Shown in pieces: positions 21,036-31,509 of a stretch of 46,915 bases of DNA (the stretch's first letter is position 1; each line of letters starts with the position of its first letter). A program made the position numbers and the translations under genes. The notes under the pieces were generated by a model that was given only the letters and a program-made list of their open reading frames with translations, ran no database searches and was not told where the DNA came from. The stretch is from Chara braunii. Lineage: Eukaryota > Streptophyta > Charophyceae > Charales > Characeae. The stretch is taken from assembly GCA_003427395.1 (NCBI GenBank), contig BFEA01000287.1:1530704-1577618 (forward strand). The letters run 5' to 3'.

Positions 21036-22704
21036 GACTGACTGGATTGAGACTGCCGACTCTGCAAGGTGGGACGCACACATACCTTGTGACAAACACA
21101 GACAGTGACGATCACACAGGCCCAACAAAATACAGTCACACAAATACTGTGATACAGGGCACTTTCACGGTGCACAGACTTTACACGGTCACATGCGGAC
21201 TGTGATATGCAGTGACACGGTGACATATACCACGTGACGCAAGTAAGGTGACACAGTCGCACCGTGACGGGTACGACGTAACGAAGGCACCGTGGCACAG
21301 CCGCAAGCGCATGCGCGCTACCGTCTATCTGTTTCGGCCGTCACCACTTACCCTACCCTACGACTGCTTCCTTAATAGCTGCATTATCCGAGCATCTATA
21401 GGCGACCATTGCGCGGAGCGCTGTACCAGCAACTCTGCATGACTTACGTGGGACAAGTGAAATGGCTCAGCACTAATGATTTAAACTCTGGGTTTGTACG
21501 GACCTGTCCCATCCGCCCAATGGGGTTCACGGTTCCGCGTGGTACTTGCAAAGATGGACTGGGACACTACAGGCTGAAATAGACAGAATCAGGCTGATGA
21601 CAGACGCAGTTTGGGATAAACGGTCAACGACTGATGCACAGATATGCTGAGGCAGATACGCGATTACGTGCAACACACACAAATACAGTAGGATACATTC
21701 ATACGCAGGGACACATGTGTGAATACACGGTTACAACGGCGTACCCGCACAACAGGTACAAAGGGGTTCTGAATACGTATGATGGTAACAACAGGATTGT
21801 TCTCTCACCTACATTCGGATTCGGGGACTTGGTGGAAAAATTGGTACGTTACTATTCTCTGGATAGTTGTGATAGCAATCTTGGAGTTGCTATTCCGTCA
21901 CCACCCGGTTTATTTTATTATTATTATTATTATCGTTGTTATTATAGTTATTATTATTATCAAACCAGCGGTCCTCAGCGAACCTCGTGTCACCCTAAGT
22001 GAAGGGCAAGATCTGTGACCACGCTAAGTGAAGGTTGGTCATGATATCCACGAACAGATTTTTTTTTTGCAATTTGAAAGGTGGGTATCCGTCAGTTGCA
22101 GCACGATAGTGGGTGGTGTGCACCATGGATCCCAAATTCCTGCGTAAAGCGGTTGAGCCCAGGGCTTCAGTTGGTTGAGCCTGGGGATAGGCCAGGGTAG
22201 GCCGACATGTCACATATTTGGACGCTGGTCAGTCAGAAAGCAGCGTTGTCGTCGTAAGGCCGAGCATACCAATGAAGAAACTGGGAATGGTCCGTGTCTG
22301 GGCAGTAACCCAGGCATAAAGGCTGCAACTGTACTTCCTGGGCCACACTAGGGAGAGCCTGGACGCAGCTACCAAGACACTTGCACGGGCTCGACGCTAG
22401 CCGCCCATGCCCCACACTGGCATATAGGCAGCAGTGGCAAGTGAGGAAGGATCTGGCCAATGCGAGCACCGCCGACACGCCGCGCTAACGCAAGGAACCT
22501 CGCCGTGTAAAGCTACGCTGGGCAAAAGGGAGCAGGTTTGCAATGATGCAGTGGAGCACTGCTTAGGCACGGGGCGCAGCCAGGAAGGTAAAGGGCGCCT
22601 TGTGGGTCATCAAGAAAGAAGTACCTGGGTGGAGAGGAGGTTGGCATGGGTGCTGACATCATCACTCTCTAGTCGTCAAGTTGTCTAATGAAAATTATAG
22701 CATT

Positions 22705-22978
22705 AGGCTGTAGAGTAAATAGGGTGCCGGGCGCCATTCAAGAGAAAGAGCTACATTGGGTTATGCTATTGGTGTGGCCGATTGAGCTTGGACACTAACT
22801 CACGCTTCTGCTGTATCGTTCTTAAAGGAGATGGCTACTTGGTTCCATTATGCTATCTACTTTGGCTACTTGGACTGACCGTGCGATTTTGCGAGGAGGA
22901 TTTCAACGCTTTGTCTACATTCATGTCCCTAACAACTAATTATTATTATTATTGTCATTATTATTATTATTATTAGCA
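22705..22978. repeat. Beta module 5 of copy 1 (ATT-tailed)
   Basis: 'GTAGAGTAAATAGGGTGCCGGGCGCC', 'CTACATTGGGTTATGCTATTGG', 'GCTGTATCGTTCTTAAAGGAGATGG' and an ATT run. Confidence 0.75.
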
Positions 22979-23119
22979 GATTCGTTTCATTCACCCTTCT
23001 CCTACATGAGAACAGCAATACACGCAGATTGTGGTACACAATGACACAAAGAGAAGGAGACATACGTACAGCAAGGGAGGCAAAGAGAGAGAGAAGGAAA
23101 AGACTTTACGTAGATTTGT

Positions 23120-23405
23120 GGAGTGAAGTAGGCTGGGGCATTGGAGTTGTCATGGGCTTGAGGATTTGAGTTTTGGCTCGCTACTTCATTGTATTGCTCT
23201 GTTTGGCTGAATGCGCAGAGCTATGATACTTGCTGCTTGTATACAACTATTTAGACATTTGTGTGATCTCGCAACCCGGGTTTTGATACCATTCGTTTTC
23301 ATAACCCTTGATATTATTATTATTATTATTATTATTTTATCAGTATTTTTATTATTATTATTATTATTATTATTGTTATTATTATTATTAGTATTACTAT
23401 TATTT
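23120..23405. repeat. Beta module 6 of copy 1 (ATT-tailed)
   Basis: The most diverged member ('TTGTATTGCTCTGTTTGG', 'TATACAACTATTTAGAC', 'GTGTGATCTCGCAACCCGGG'), ending in ATT runs. The region 23406-24189 after it has no gene; it is collinear with 46010-46790 of copy 2. Confidence 0.6.
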
Positions 23406-24189
23406 ATATCATTTGAGGTCGCATACTAGAATAGGAATCAGAGTTGGGGAAAAGGGGTGCGAGGCAACAGAGCGAGGGAGGGGCGCCAACAAGTATGACA
23501 ACTCTGACCTCCTTCATCCTCCTCCGTTTTCCTATGCCTAAACCCCGCATAAGCACATAACCATCTTCAAGCAACATGAGTGAAAATAGTATCTTCAAAT
23601 GGCTTACTGAGATTAGGACTCATGCGCAGAGGACTCCCATTCCATATTTTATCCATGTAACAGGGCGATTGCGGGCGCTCTGCCGGAGTTCAGGTGGAAC
23701 TCTGGAGGCAGGGAACGACGAGGTACGTTACTTTGACCCAATCGCTATTTTAGAATATAACAGGCTACCATCCGCAATGATGCTCATAAAGGTTAGAAAT
23801 TCAGGATCGATAAACCCTTTAAAGGTTAAGGGATGGACAAAGGTCTTGGATTGCGGGTAGAGAGAAGGTTGGCTGAGTGGAAACTGATTGCTTCTGGGTA
23901 CAACAATCTTGCTGTGTGGGCATTGATTGGAAGTATGGATACAAGGTATCAACCTTCCACGATCATTCTCTTTATTCTCCATCGAAACGATGATGGGTAC
24001 CTTGATTTGAGCTTGCTATAATCAACTGTCGAAGATCACACCGATCATTGCTCATTATGCATCTGATCCATCATAACTTCTCGAACTAACAACGATTCAG
24101 GGTTCGAATGCCATCGAAAGCGATGACTTGATCCATAGATAAGACTTGTGCGGAGAGAAGAATAGCAGGGAAAACCTGCCTTAACTCCG

Positions 24190-24770
24190 ATGAGCCTTAC
24201 GCTTGGTCAGTGATAAGTGCAAGGATCCTTGGACACCCGCCTTATTCAGGGCTAGCCAGTGATAAGAGTAGCAGGGGAATCCTGCCTTATCAGTGACTAG
24301 TCTGATATAAGAGTAGTGAGGTTTCAAGGACACCTGCCTTATCACTAACCAATCCAACATTCTTTTCAGTGGTAAGAGTAACAAGGATCCTTGGTAGTGA
24401 GGTTTCAAGGATAATTCCCTTATCATTGATCGATCTAACATTCATTCAGTGGTAAAAGTAACAAGGATCCTTGGACACCCACCTTATTGAAGGATAACCA
24501 GTGATAAGAGAAGCAGGGAAATCCTGCCTTATCAGTGACTAGTCTGATATAAGAGTAGTGAGGTTTCAAGGACACCTGCCTTATCAATAAACATCCTAGC
24601 GCTTAGTCAGTGATAATAATAGCAAGGATCCTTGGACACCCGCCTTATTGAGGGCTAGCCAGTGATAAGAGTAGCAGGGAAATCCTGCCTTATCAGTGAC
24701 TAGTCTGATATAAGAGTTGTGAGGTTTCAGGGATACCTACCTTATCAGTGACTAGCCATAGGATAAGCCT
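24190..24770. repeat. Hairpin-bearing tandem array
   Basis: Diverged units each contain the perfect palindrome CAAGGATCCTTG (24220, 24382, 24462, 24623). Three units also carry a nested hairpin in which TGATAAG pairs with CTTATCA and CAGG with CCTG (24260-24292, 24502-24534, 24663-24695). Spacing is about 160 bp, with one 80-bp partial unit. Copy 2 enters the same array at 46790 before the window ends. Confidence 0.85.
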
Positions 24771-26370
24771 ACCGCTAAGTGTGCTTTGGCTCACAAGGGC
24801 CAAGACCCACAAGATTTGCCTTTGTCAAACAAGTTCCAGTAACAAGTGGATATATCCTGAATGGTCTGCCATACCACCGCTAACTTTGTCCACGATCAAC
24901 ATTGTTCAGTCCTAACTAACTATTTCTGATTCGACTGAGAGGGGATAAGTGAGATCGGACCTCAGAGAGAGACTATCCATTTGTCTGATTTCTCTCTTTG
25001 AGATTCTTTTCCACAGGTTGGATTGATGATGTGTTCATGTGTGTTGGGAGAAGGAAGGGAACTTAGACAACATAATCCAGAAAAGGATAGGAATGAGATA
25101 AGGAAAGGGATATGGAGAATTACTGTGACAGTAAAAAGGGGGGGGGTGAACTATTATTCACTACCTGAAGCGGAAGGGCAACGGCGCAAACAATTAATTA
25201 AGGATAGGAGTCAGACAAAAAACACAGAGTCTAGAAGGAAACTTTATAGATCTCTGTTAGGAAGAGAGATGTTAAGTTTATCTTGGACTGTGTTGTGTCT
25301 ACAGGTTTCGACACTTCGGAGAACTTATGGGGGAATCGGTAAGAACAACAATTTTGTTATCAGTTGATAACAAGTCGGTAGAACTCCGACTCAACTTCCA
25401 CCATGACTTGATACCCACACCTAAGGCAAGACCTAAGAAGGGAACAGATAAATCTTCCGCCTGTAGCTATGCCTAAATTGTCCAAATCACACTCAAAAGT
25501 CTTTGAAAATGTGTGGGGCTGGGGTAAATAGAGTCAGGGTTAGGAAGGAATGTTATTTTCAAGGTTTTGGGGCGTGAGTAGCTTGCTATGAATGAATTAA
25601 AGATTGACGCTCGTAGCGCATTTTGTGTCTGCATCTGTATGCTTGTATGTGGCTTCTCGCATTTGCACAGGTGTTGGACGTTTGTGCTGTCGTCTGAGCT
25701 TGGGATCGTCTGAGAAATTCGGGCAAAGGGACACGACAATTGTGAAAGTGAGGTCCACCGCTCAGTCAGCTCCCCTGATATATATACATACATTTATATA
25801 TATACATATACTTGTGAATGGGATCGTAGTTGGTCAGGATCGAAAAATAATTTGTTTAGGCTTCTGTTCGAGAGAATAAGAGACTACAAAGGGGTCGACC
25901 CTGACATTCTCACATGATGAGCAAAGTAAACGTTGAATCATTGTCATAGTCAGTTAAGCCTGGAAGACTGCCCGAGAAGTCGACCTTATTAGATAATCGG
26001 TCCGGAGAGTTAGCGCTTTGGGCTCGATATACGGGTCAGTCTTAAGGCGTTCTACCGCACGTATGCCTATGCTACGGTGATCGAGAAAACGCCCTCGGCT
26101 GACCTACCTCTGCGATTGCATGTAAGAACTTTCGTATGTGGGTCAGTAGCTCAACAGGGATACGCGCACCTAAGGGATGGTGACAGCTCCCGTAGGTGGA
26201 GGTATGTTGTACCTCGCGGAATCCCTAACCTGTCGCGAGAGGTATAGCACGCGCGCACGGTCGGAGTGGTGTTTTTGTTAAAGTGACAAAGAGACTCCTG
26301 CGTGACACGACCGTGAGGTCCGACACCAAAAACTACTTTACGTCTGGGTGTGGGGCCGCCGGGCGTGACA
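24771..26370 (+). repeat. Putative LTR 3' portion ending in GGGCGTGACA
   Basis: Non-coding sequence that ends in TGACA two bases before a tRNA-Asp-type primer binding site, so its right edge is very probably the 3' end of a 5' LTR. The left edge of that LTR is not established. Copy 2 does not reach this far, so it is unknown whether this stretch belongs to the giant repeat. A TATA-rich patch lies at 25778-25810. A G run followed by TG (about 25138-25148) was noted as an alternative boundary without support. Confidence 0.55.
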
Positions 26371-26372
26371 GG

Positions 26373-26389
26373 TGGCGCCGTTGCCGCGG
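26373..26389 (+). other. Primer binding site (tRNA-Asp type)
   Basis: TGGCGCCGTTGCCGCGG matches the complement of the 3' end of plant tRNA-Asp at 16 of 17 positions, the C at 26386 being the mismatch. It lies 2 nt after an LTR-type TGACA end. Reverse transcription of LTR retrotransposons starts from a tRNA annealed here. Its position before the plus-strand pol fixes the element's orientation. Confidence 0.85.
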
Positions 26390-26689
26390 ATCTCGGTCTT
26401 AGCCGAGGTCCTTAGTGAACGAACTCGGGTAAAGCAAGATCCAGACAGAACGACAATTATTAAAAAATCGGTAATTACCTAAGACTCTAAGTGAAATACG
26501 GTAACTTGGATGACTGGTGACGAGTAGTTGCTCCAAATAAATCGGTGTGTAAAATAGAGACTAAATACACATAAGTACGATTGTCCTACTTATATTAAGA
26601 GTTAGCGAATATCACCTAAGGGACGTGGGAACGGAACTGGTAGAGGAAGAGACGGTAGACAGGGGAAGGCGCCTGAAAGCCCTGTAGAC

Positions 26690-27106
26690 TTGACCAAAGA
26701 AAGAGAGGAGTGGAAAAAAAATGATGAAGGACTAGAAGAGAAGGACGAAGGGTTAAGGGGGAGACGGTATCGGGACGAGAAGCGCATGCATACCCCAGAC
26801 CCTGACGAAATGGCATATTACTCATATAGGTACGCAAGGCGTTACGGAGAATCCCCACCACGCTTCGAGCTGCCTAGTCGCCCGCATCATAGCCCTTACC
26901 CTCTGTTTCAAGAGAGGAAGCTGACCGTCCTTCCCCTGCCTCACCAACAAGGGTTCGGAGAAGTACCGCGTGTACCTGATCCTCCTATGGTTTCGCAGTC
27001 TGTGTCTCCTGATAGGAGGATATGCCTATCACTCCTAATGTTTTTATTGTGTCAATTGAAAATCTGTGGATTGATATCTTACTTGTTGTATAAAAAAATT
27101 ATATAA
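26690..27106 (+). CDS. Retroelement N-terminal ORF, charged then proline-rich
   Basis: This 138-residue frame follows the PBS by 300 nt. Its first 35 residues are Lys/Glu/Arg-rich ('EREEWKKNDEGLEEKDEG'), followed by a Tyr/Pro/His-rich part with 'SRPHHSPYPLF'. It contains no zinc knuckle and no capsid pattern that I can recognise. Its position corresponds to where gag normally starts, but the gag-like ORF of this element lies downstream of pol. It may be the N-terminal extension of the same polyprotein as the duplicated domain that follows. Whether it is translated is unknown. Confidence 0.35.
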   Translation: MTKEREEWKKNDEGLEEKDEGLRGRRYRDEKRMHTPDPDEMAYYSYRYARRYGESPPRFELPSRPHHSPYPLFQERKLTVLPLPHQQGFGEVPRVPDPPMVSQSVSPDRRICLSLLMFLLCQLKICGLISYLLYKKII

Positions 27107-27224
27107 AGACCCGAGAAGGTTGGAGAAGATGGTGGAATAGAAAAGGAAGACTAGTCAGATCCTAGGGTTGGGAGTCTGCTAGCTAAATAAAGAGGGGTGT
27201 GGGATGGTTTGTGTTATGTGGTAG

Positions 27225-27794
27225 GTGGAGTGTATCGACGAAAGGAAGATGGCTTCTTCCCTATACCAAATCACAGTCAGAGAGCCCGTGCAAATGAGGC
27301 GTGGCCTTATGATGAATCTACCCCACGAAGAGAATAAAGAGACAGGGTATTGTTGGGGGATTTCTGTTGAGGAACAAACTTTCATCTGGATTGAGTCTGG
27401 ATGGGTTAGAGGTGAGAAATGTGCGGTAGAAAGGGTTCCTCTGTATATCGCATCAAAGAATTTGCAAGCTATCATAGTAAATTTAGTATTCGGTGTTGAT
27501 CGATCTCTCTCTAAACTATTATGGATAGCAGAGTCAGCGCTCGAGTCTAGGAGAAGAGATGCTAGTATGAATGAATTTGAGAAGGTCATAGGAACTGTGA
27601 AGGTAAGGAAAGCAAGCGAATTTCTTCCGCGAGCAGCATATCTACGAGGGACCCTCCCCATGTTCATCGTAGATGCAACCTTTGGAGGGAGGACCCGAGT
27701 GGAAAGGGCTGCGGAAACCGCAATGGCAATACATGAGAGAGAATATCACGCATCTACCCGTCTGCTGGTATACTACATATACCTAGAGATATGA
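27225..27794 (+). CDS. Unknown retroelement domain, tandem copy A
   Basis: A 189-residue frame. Around residues 45-115 it carries 'CWGISVEEQTFIWIESGW', then 'VPLYIASKNLQAIIVNL' and 'DRSLSKLLWIAESALESR'. The same ordered motifs recur in the ORF at 28033-28425, so the element contains this domain twice, in tandem, between the PBS and the RT. No Asp-protease DTG/DSG triad and no zinc knuckle are seen. I do not recognise the fold. A capsid-like or protease-replacing role is possible but is only a guess from position. Confidence 0.5.
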   Translation: MECIDERKMASSLYQITVREPVQMRRGLMMNLPHEENKETGYCWGISVEEQTFIWIESGWVRGEKCAVERVPLYIASKNLQAIIVNLVFGVDRSLSKLLWIAESALESRRRDASMNEFEKVIGTVKVRKASEFLPRAAYLRGTLPMFIVDATFGGRTRVERAAETAMAIHEREYHASTRLLVYYIYLEI

Positions 27795-27809
27795 TCTTTG
27801 ATTGAAGAA

Positions 27810-27953
27810 ATGGATCGACAAATTATACTATCACGGGTCGAATTGTATGCACGTCAATACGATTGGGCAGATACGCATGTCTACTGGGAAGAACTGAAGC
27901 AGGGGATCCTCGATCAGATAAGAAGGGGTGCTTTAGGAAAGACTGAGATATAA
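27810..27953 (+). CDS. Short ORF between the duplicated domains
   Basis: A 47-residue frame beginning 'MDRQIILSRVELYARQYDW' and ending 'RRGALGKTEI'. It is rich in helix-forming charged residues. It lies 15 nt after copy A and may be that domain's C-terminal continuation after a stop. No independent function is visible. Confidence 0.3.
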   Translation: MDRQIILSRVELYARQYDWADTHVYWEELKQGILDQIRRGALGKTEI

Positions 27954-28032
27954 AATTATTGAAAAATGAGAAATTGAGTGGTTACTAAGAAAGGAAAATA
28001 CTTTCTTTGACTGTTGTAACGGGAATACCAGG

Positions 28033-28425
28033 ATGACTCCTTTAGTATGGTTTGATGATCGGAGCTTTCTGATCAACCTGCCCAAGCCAAAGGAAGGAGG
28101 GGTTGAGATGACGCTGCCAAAGAGAACGATAGATCTGGATGAAGAAATGGACTCATGGTGTGGGATACCGATAGAACAGGAAACCTTCCTTTGGATAGAA
28201 ACTAAGTGGACCACAAGGGAAAGACAGACAATATTAAAGATGACACTTTATCTACCGGCCCTTCTCTGGAGGGCGCACGCGATCGATCTTGCGATAGGGG
28301 AAAACCGCCCCGTCTCTAAGTACGTGTTGATAATCGGAATGACCCTTGACGCGTTTTCAAGGAAGATGTACTGGGGAGAAGAAGTAGAGGTTATAAAATC
28401 GATCGATGCTAAGTGGGCAGCCTAA
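28033..28425 (+). CDS. Unknown retroelement domain, tandem copy B
   Basis: A 130-residue frame whose residues 38-115 repeat the motifs of copy A: 'CGIPIEQETFLWIETKW', 'MTLYLPALLWRAHAIDL' and 'NRPVSKYVLIIGMTLDAFSR'. By eye about 35-40% of positions match copy A over some 80 residues. It is followed by 'KYVKTTLPNFIINEVGGW' in the next stretch and then by the RT. The duplication is old, since the two copies are diverged more than their shared context would need. Confidence 0.5.
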   Translation: MTPLVWFDDRSFLINLPKPKEGGVEMTLPKRTIDLDEEMDSWCGIPIEQETFLWIETKWTTRERQTILKMTLYLPALLWRAHAIDLAIGENRPVSKYVLIIGMTLDAFSRKMYWGEEVEVIKSIDAKWAA

Positions 28426-28490
28426 TTCACATATCCAACGAAGTACGTTAAGACCACGCTTCCGAATTTTATAATCAACGAAGTGGGAGG

Positions 28491-29933
28491 TTGGATGTGG
28501 ACATGATAGAGATGATCCGCATTCATATTGTACCCCATGAACCATGGAATGTCCGAGTAGCTAAGTACCCCAACCCCGAGGATCGCAGAAGGGTGGTAGA
28601 GTACCTAGATGAAAAAATCCGTACGGATGTTGCAGGATACTCCAGCGGACCATATGCCCCTCCATGGTCCTGTTTTGTAAAGCCAAACGAAGTACTCAGA
28701 TGGGTGCAAGACCTCCAATGACTGAACGCAGTAACTGTAAGGGATGCAGGAGGTTTGCCCAACGTTGACCAATTGTCAGAAGCTTGTGCAGGTAGGTCGA
28801 TTGTGTCCCTCATCGACCTCTACTCTGGATATGATCAGTTTCCAGTCTATCCGGCAGTCCGTCCCATCACGGCGATGCACACGCCTGGGGGATTGGTCCA
28901 TATGAATGTTGCGCAGCAAGGATGGACCAATGCTGTGGCCATGGTGCAATGGAGCATGATCAGGGTTATGCAGCCAATCAGCCCTCAGATCACCGAGCCG
29001 TACATATATGATCTTGCAGTTAAGGGTCCGATTGAGAAGGATGAGTCAGAGGTGGCTCCAGGGGTAAGAAGGTTTGTATGAGAGCATGTTCAAGGGCTGA
29101 GAGAAGTCCTAACATTACTAGAAGAGTACAACCTTACAACCAGTGGTGTGAAGTCAAGACATTGTGTGAAAGAGGTAACCATTCTGGGATACATTTGCAA
29201 TGAACATTGTCGACGGCCTGATAAGAAGAAGACCAGTAAGATCCTGGAATGACCCACTCCCTTCAGAAATGTGGGTGAAGTGCGAAGTTTCCTTGGTACC
29301 TGTGGGTTCTGGAGGAGATTCATAGAAAGGTTTGCTAGTAAAACATAGCATCTAAGGAAGCTAGTCCGTAAGGATCAGGAATGGGAATGAGGAAACTATC
29401 AAGAAGAAGTGGTGGAAGAATTGAAGAAGAAATTCAGAGAAGGAGGACTGGTACTAGGAGTACCAGACTTTGATGCGACTATGGAGAGACCCTTCATAGT
29501 TGAAACTGACGCTGGGCCAACCGCCCTAGGAGGCGTCTTGATTCAGGCAGACCGTGAAGGAAAGGAGAGGCCGCTGAGGTTTGATAGACGGACACTCAAC
29601 TCGACAGAAAGGAACTACTCGCAGTTTAAAAGAGAAGCCTTGACGGTCTTGCATTGCCTAAGAATCTTTAGGCATTACCTCTTTGGGAGGAGGTTTGTAC
29701 TCAGGATTGATCCAACGACGCTTGTGTACTCGCTCAAGAATTTCTCGCCCTCAGATCCACCCACAGCCAGATGGCTCACCTATATCTGGATGTTCGACTT
29801 TCAGTTAGAACGGATCCCTGGGAACAAGAACAAGGCGGACGGCATGAGCAGAATTGAGTGGGGAAATCAGGGACAATCTAATGAAGAAACGCCTCCGGTA
29901 GACAGGTTTTTGGAAGAACGGGAAGACATGTGA
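28491..29933 (+). pseudogene. Ty3-type reverse transcriptase and RNase H, decayed
   Basis: One continuous frame carries RT then RNase H. RT landmarks are 'LRWVQDLQ', 'LIDLYSGYDQFPV' and 'GWTNAVAMV'. At the YxDD site the sequence reads 'PYIYDLAVKGP', so the first of the two catalytic Asp codons has become TAT. RNase H landmarks are 'IVETDAGPTALGGVL' (Asp), 'TERNYSQFKREALTVLHCL' (Glu) and 'RIPGNKNKADGMSRI'. Five in-frame stops interrupt it (28719 TGA, 29079 TGA, 29250 TGA, 29346 TAG, 29388 TGA), with no frameshift over 1443 nt. The lost Asp and the stops make it inactive. Family: Ty3/Gypsy (Metaviridae-type) retrotransposon. Confidence 0.9.
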
Positions 29934-30079
29934 ACTCATGTGAACTGTTGGTTCATGTGTGTCGAAAGTAAGGAGATGAGGAGAGCAAATTGGAATTGGC
30001 TCTGGCAGAGAACTATAGTATAGTGGATGAGCCGCGAACGATCGAAGCAGGAGTCTAACATGCAGACGAGCAGGTAACC

Positions 30080-30445
30080 ATGATGGGAAGAATGTACTAC
30101 CTGACGAATTCGTTGTTACATGTCCAAGCAAATGATGAGAGAGGAATGGTAAGGGCTGATGAGATAGTTATTGGGAATGATTACGAATTTGATGAAGAGA
30201 AGGAAGGAGAGTTCGAACAAGAGGAGATCTCAGAGGAATTCAGGGAAGAGGAGTATGAGGGATTCTATTTAGAAATGAGATTGCTCCTCTCAAGAGATAA
30301 AAGAGAAAGAGAAGTGAGCGAAAAGACTCTCAGGATGAGAGACCACTATGTGGTAAGAAGTGGTCACTTGTTCATCAGGGACAAGAAGGGGCCGCCGCAA
30401 CGTGTAGTATGTGGGAGGAATCGTCAGATTGACAGATTGACGTAA
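30080..30445 (+). pseudogene. Pol linker before integrase, acidic
   Basis: A 121-residue frame with a Glu-rich middle ('EFDEEKEGEFEQEE') and an end reading 'RSGHLFIRDKKGPPQ' and 'CGRNRQID'. That end is typical of the stretch just before the integrase zinc-binding module in this family. It lies in a different frame from RT-RNase H, so at least one frameshift separates them. Confidence 0.7.
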
Positions 30446-31509
30446 TAGTTGTGCTGCATGATGGGAAAATCGGAGGACATCGAAGTTTCGCGGCTACTTA
30501 TAAAAAGGCAATGAAACTCTACTACTGGGAAGGAATGTTTGAGATGACACGAAAATACTGTGAGTCGTGTGTACCCTGTTAAATTTGATCGCCTATCAGG
30601 TACAAGGAATCCCGACACCCTAGATATATCAAGGAAGTGGGGGCGGTTGTCCATCTGGATCTACTGGCTATGCCGCTAGGTCTTGGAGAATATAATTATA
30701 TATTTGACACAAGGGACAACCTTACTGGATTCGTTGATGGCAGAGCAATCAGGAACAAGACCGGGATAACGCTGACAGATTGTATTAAAAAATATTATCT
30801 CAGATATCCGTTCGTATTGGAATTCACGATGGATAGGGGGTCTGAGTTCACGTGTGGGGAAGTGAAGGAACTGCTCAAGGAATTGGGGGTCATAGGTAAC
30901 TATACGACTCGGGCTCATCCACAGGCTAATGCACCGGTCGAAAGAGACCATAGTACAATTACTAACTTACTGGCCAAATGGAGCAGTGGGAAGCCGAACC
31001 TCTGGCCAAAATTCCTAAGAACAGTGTTCTTTGTGGAGAACATCACTGTAAAGAGGATGACCGGGTATGCACCTGCGACACTCTGGTATGGGCGTCACGC
31101 CACATTTCCAATTGAAAGCTTCCTGAAAATTTGGAGCAGGCAGGACCTTGAGAACAACTTGACTTTGGAAGAACTACTAGATCTAAGGGCAAGACAGATC
31201 AGCGCCACTGAAGAAAGGGTACAGGAAACGGCCATGAACGTTGTAGACAACAGGGGAAAGGATAAAGAAAGGTGGGACAAGCTACCTAGAGTAAGGCTCG
31301 AACCTCTACAAGTTGGCGAGACAATACTACTCTACGATTCCTCTCTGGAAATGCAGTGGTCGCGCAAATTGGATAAACGTTGACTAAGACCATTCAAAGT
31401 CAGGAAGCAGGGACTTCATGGGCCATATGAGCTAGAAGAGATGGATGAGACTTCAAGGAAGGACTAGGTCTCAGGATCTAGACTGAAGAAGTTCCGAGTC
31501 AGAGAAGAG
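30446..31509 (+). pseudogene. Ty3-type integrase and Pol C-terminus
   Basis: The zinc-binding module (30451-30582) reads 'VVLHDGKIGGHRSF' and 'YCESCVPC', giving the His-His-Cys-Cys set, then a stop. The core (open from 30637 to 31383) has 'HLDLL' (Asp residue 8), 'TMDRGSEF' (Asp 66) and 'PQANAPVE' (Glu 102). There are 35 residues between Asp 66 and Glu 102, the DDX35E signature. The C-terminus has 'EELLDLRARQI', 'LHGPYELEEMDET' and 'SRLKKFRVREE', with stops at 31381 and near 31465. Homologous to the minus-strand copy at 9604-10655. The conserved end 'V-R-E-E' abuts a GTAAGC donor-like site. Confidence 0.9.

Larger units (their letters stand above)
12350..24319 (+). repeat. Giant direct repeat, copy 1 (visible part)
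   Basis: From TGTCGGACAAAATACCC onward this sequence is collinear with 35270-46915. A 170-bp sample at the left end differs at about 14 places, and middle stretches look closer. Length differences come mostly from microsatellites, the 280-N gap and small indels. The repeat has no credible protein gene. It carries a tRNA-like SINE relic, homopurine tracts and repeated modules ending in ATT runs. Copy 2 leaves the window at the equivalent of 24319, so the right end of the repeat is unknown. If it runs to the LTR-type end at 26370, copy 1 is 14,021 bp with TGTC...GACA termini. Confidence 0.95.

Noticed and set aside
25134-25150. Polypurine tract AAAAAGGGGGGGG followed by TG as an LTR start
   Set aside because: No repeated partner and no terminal inverted match with the 26370 end.
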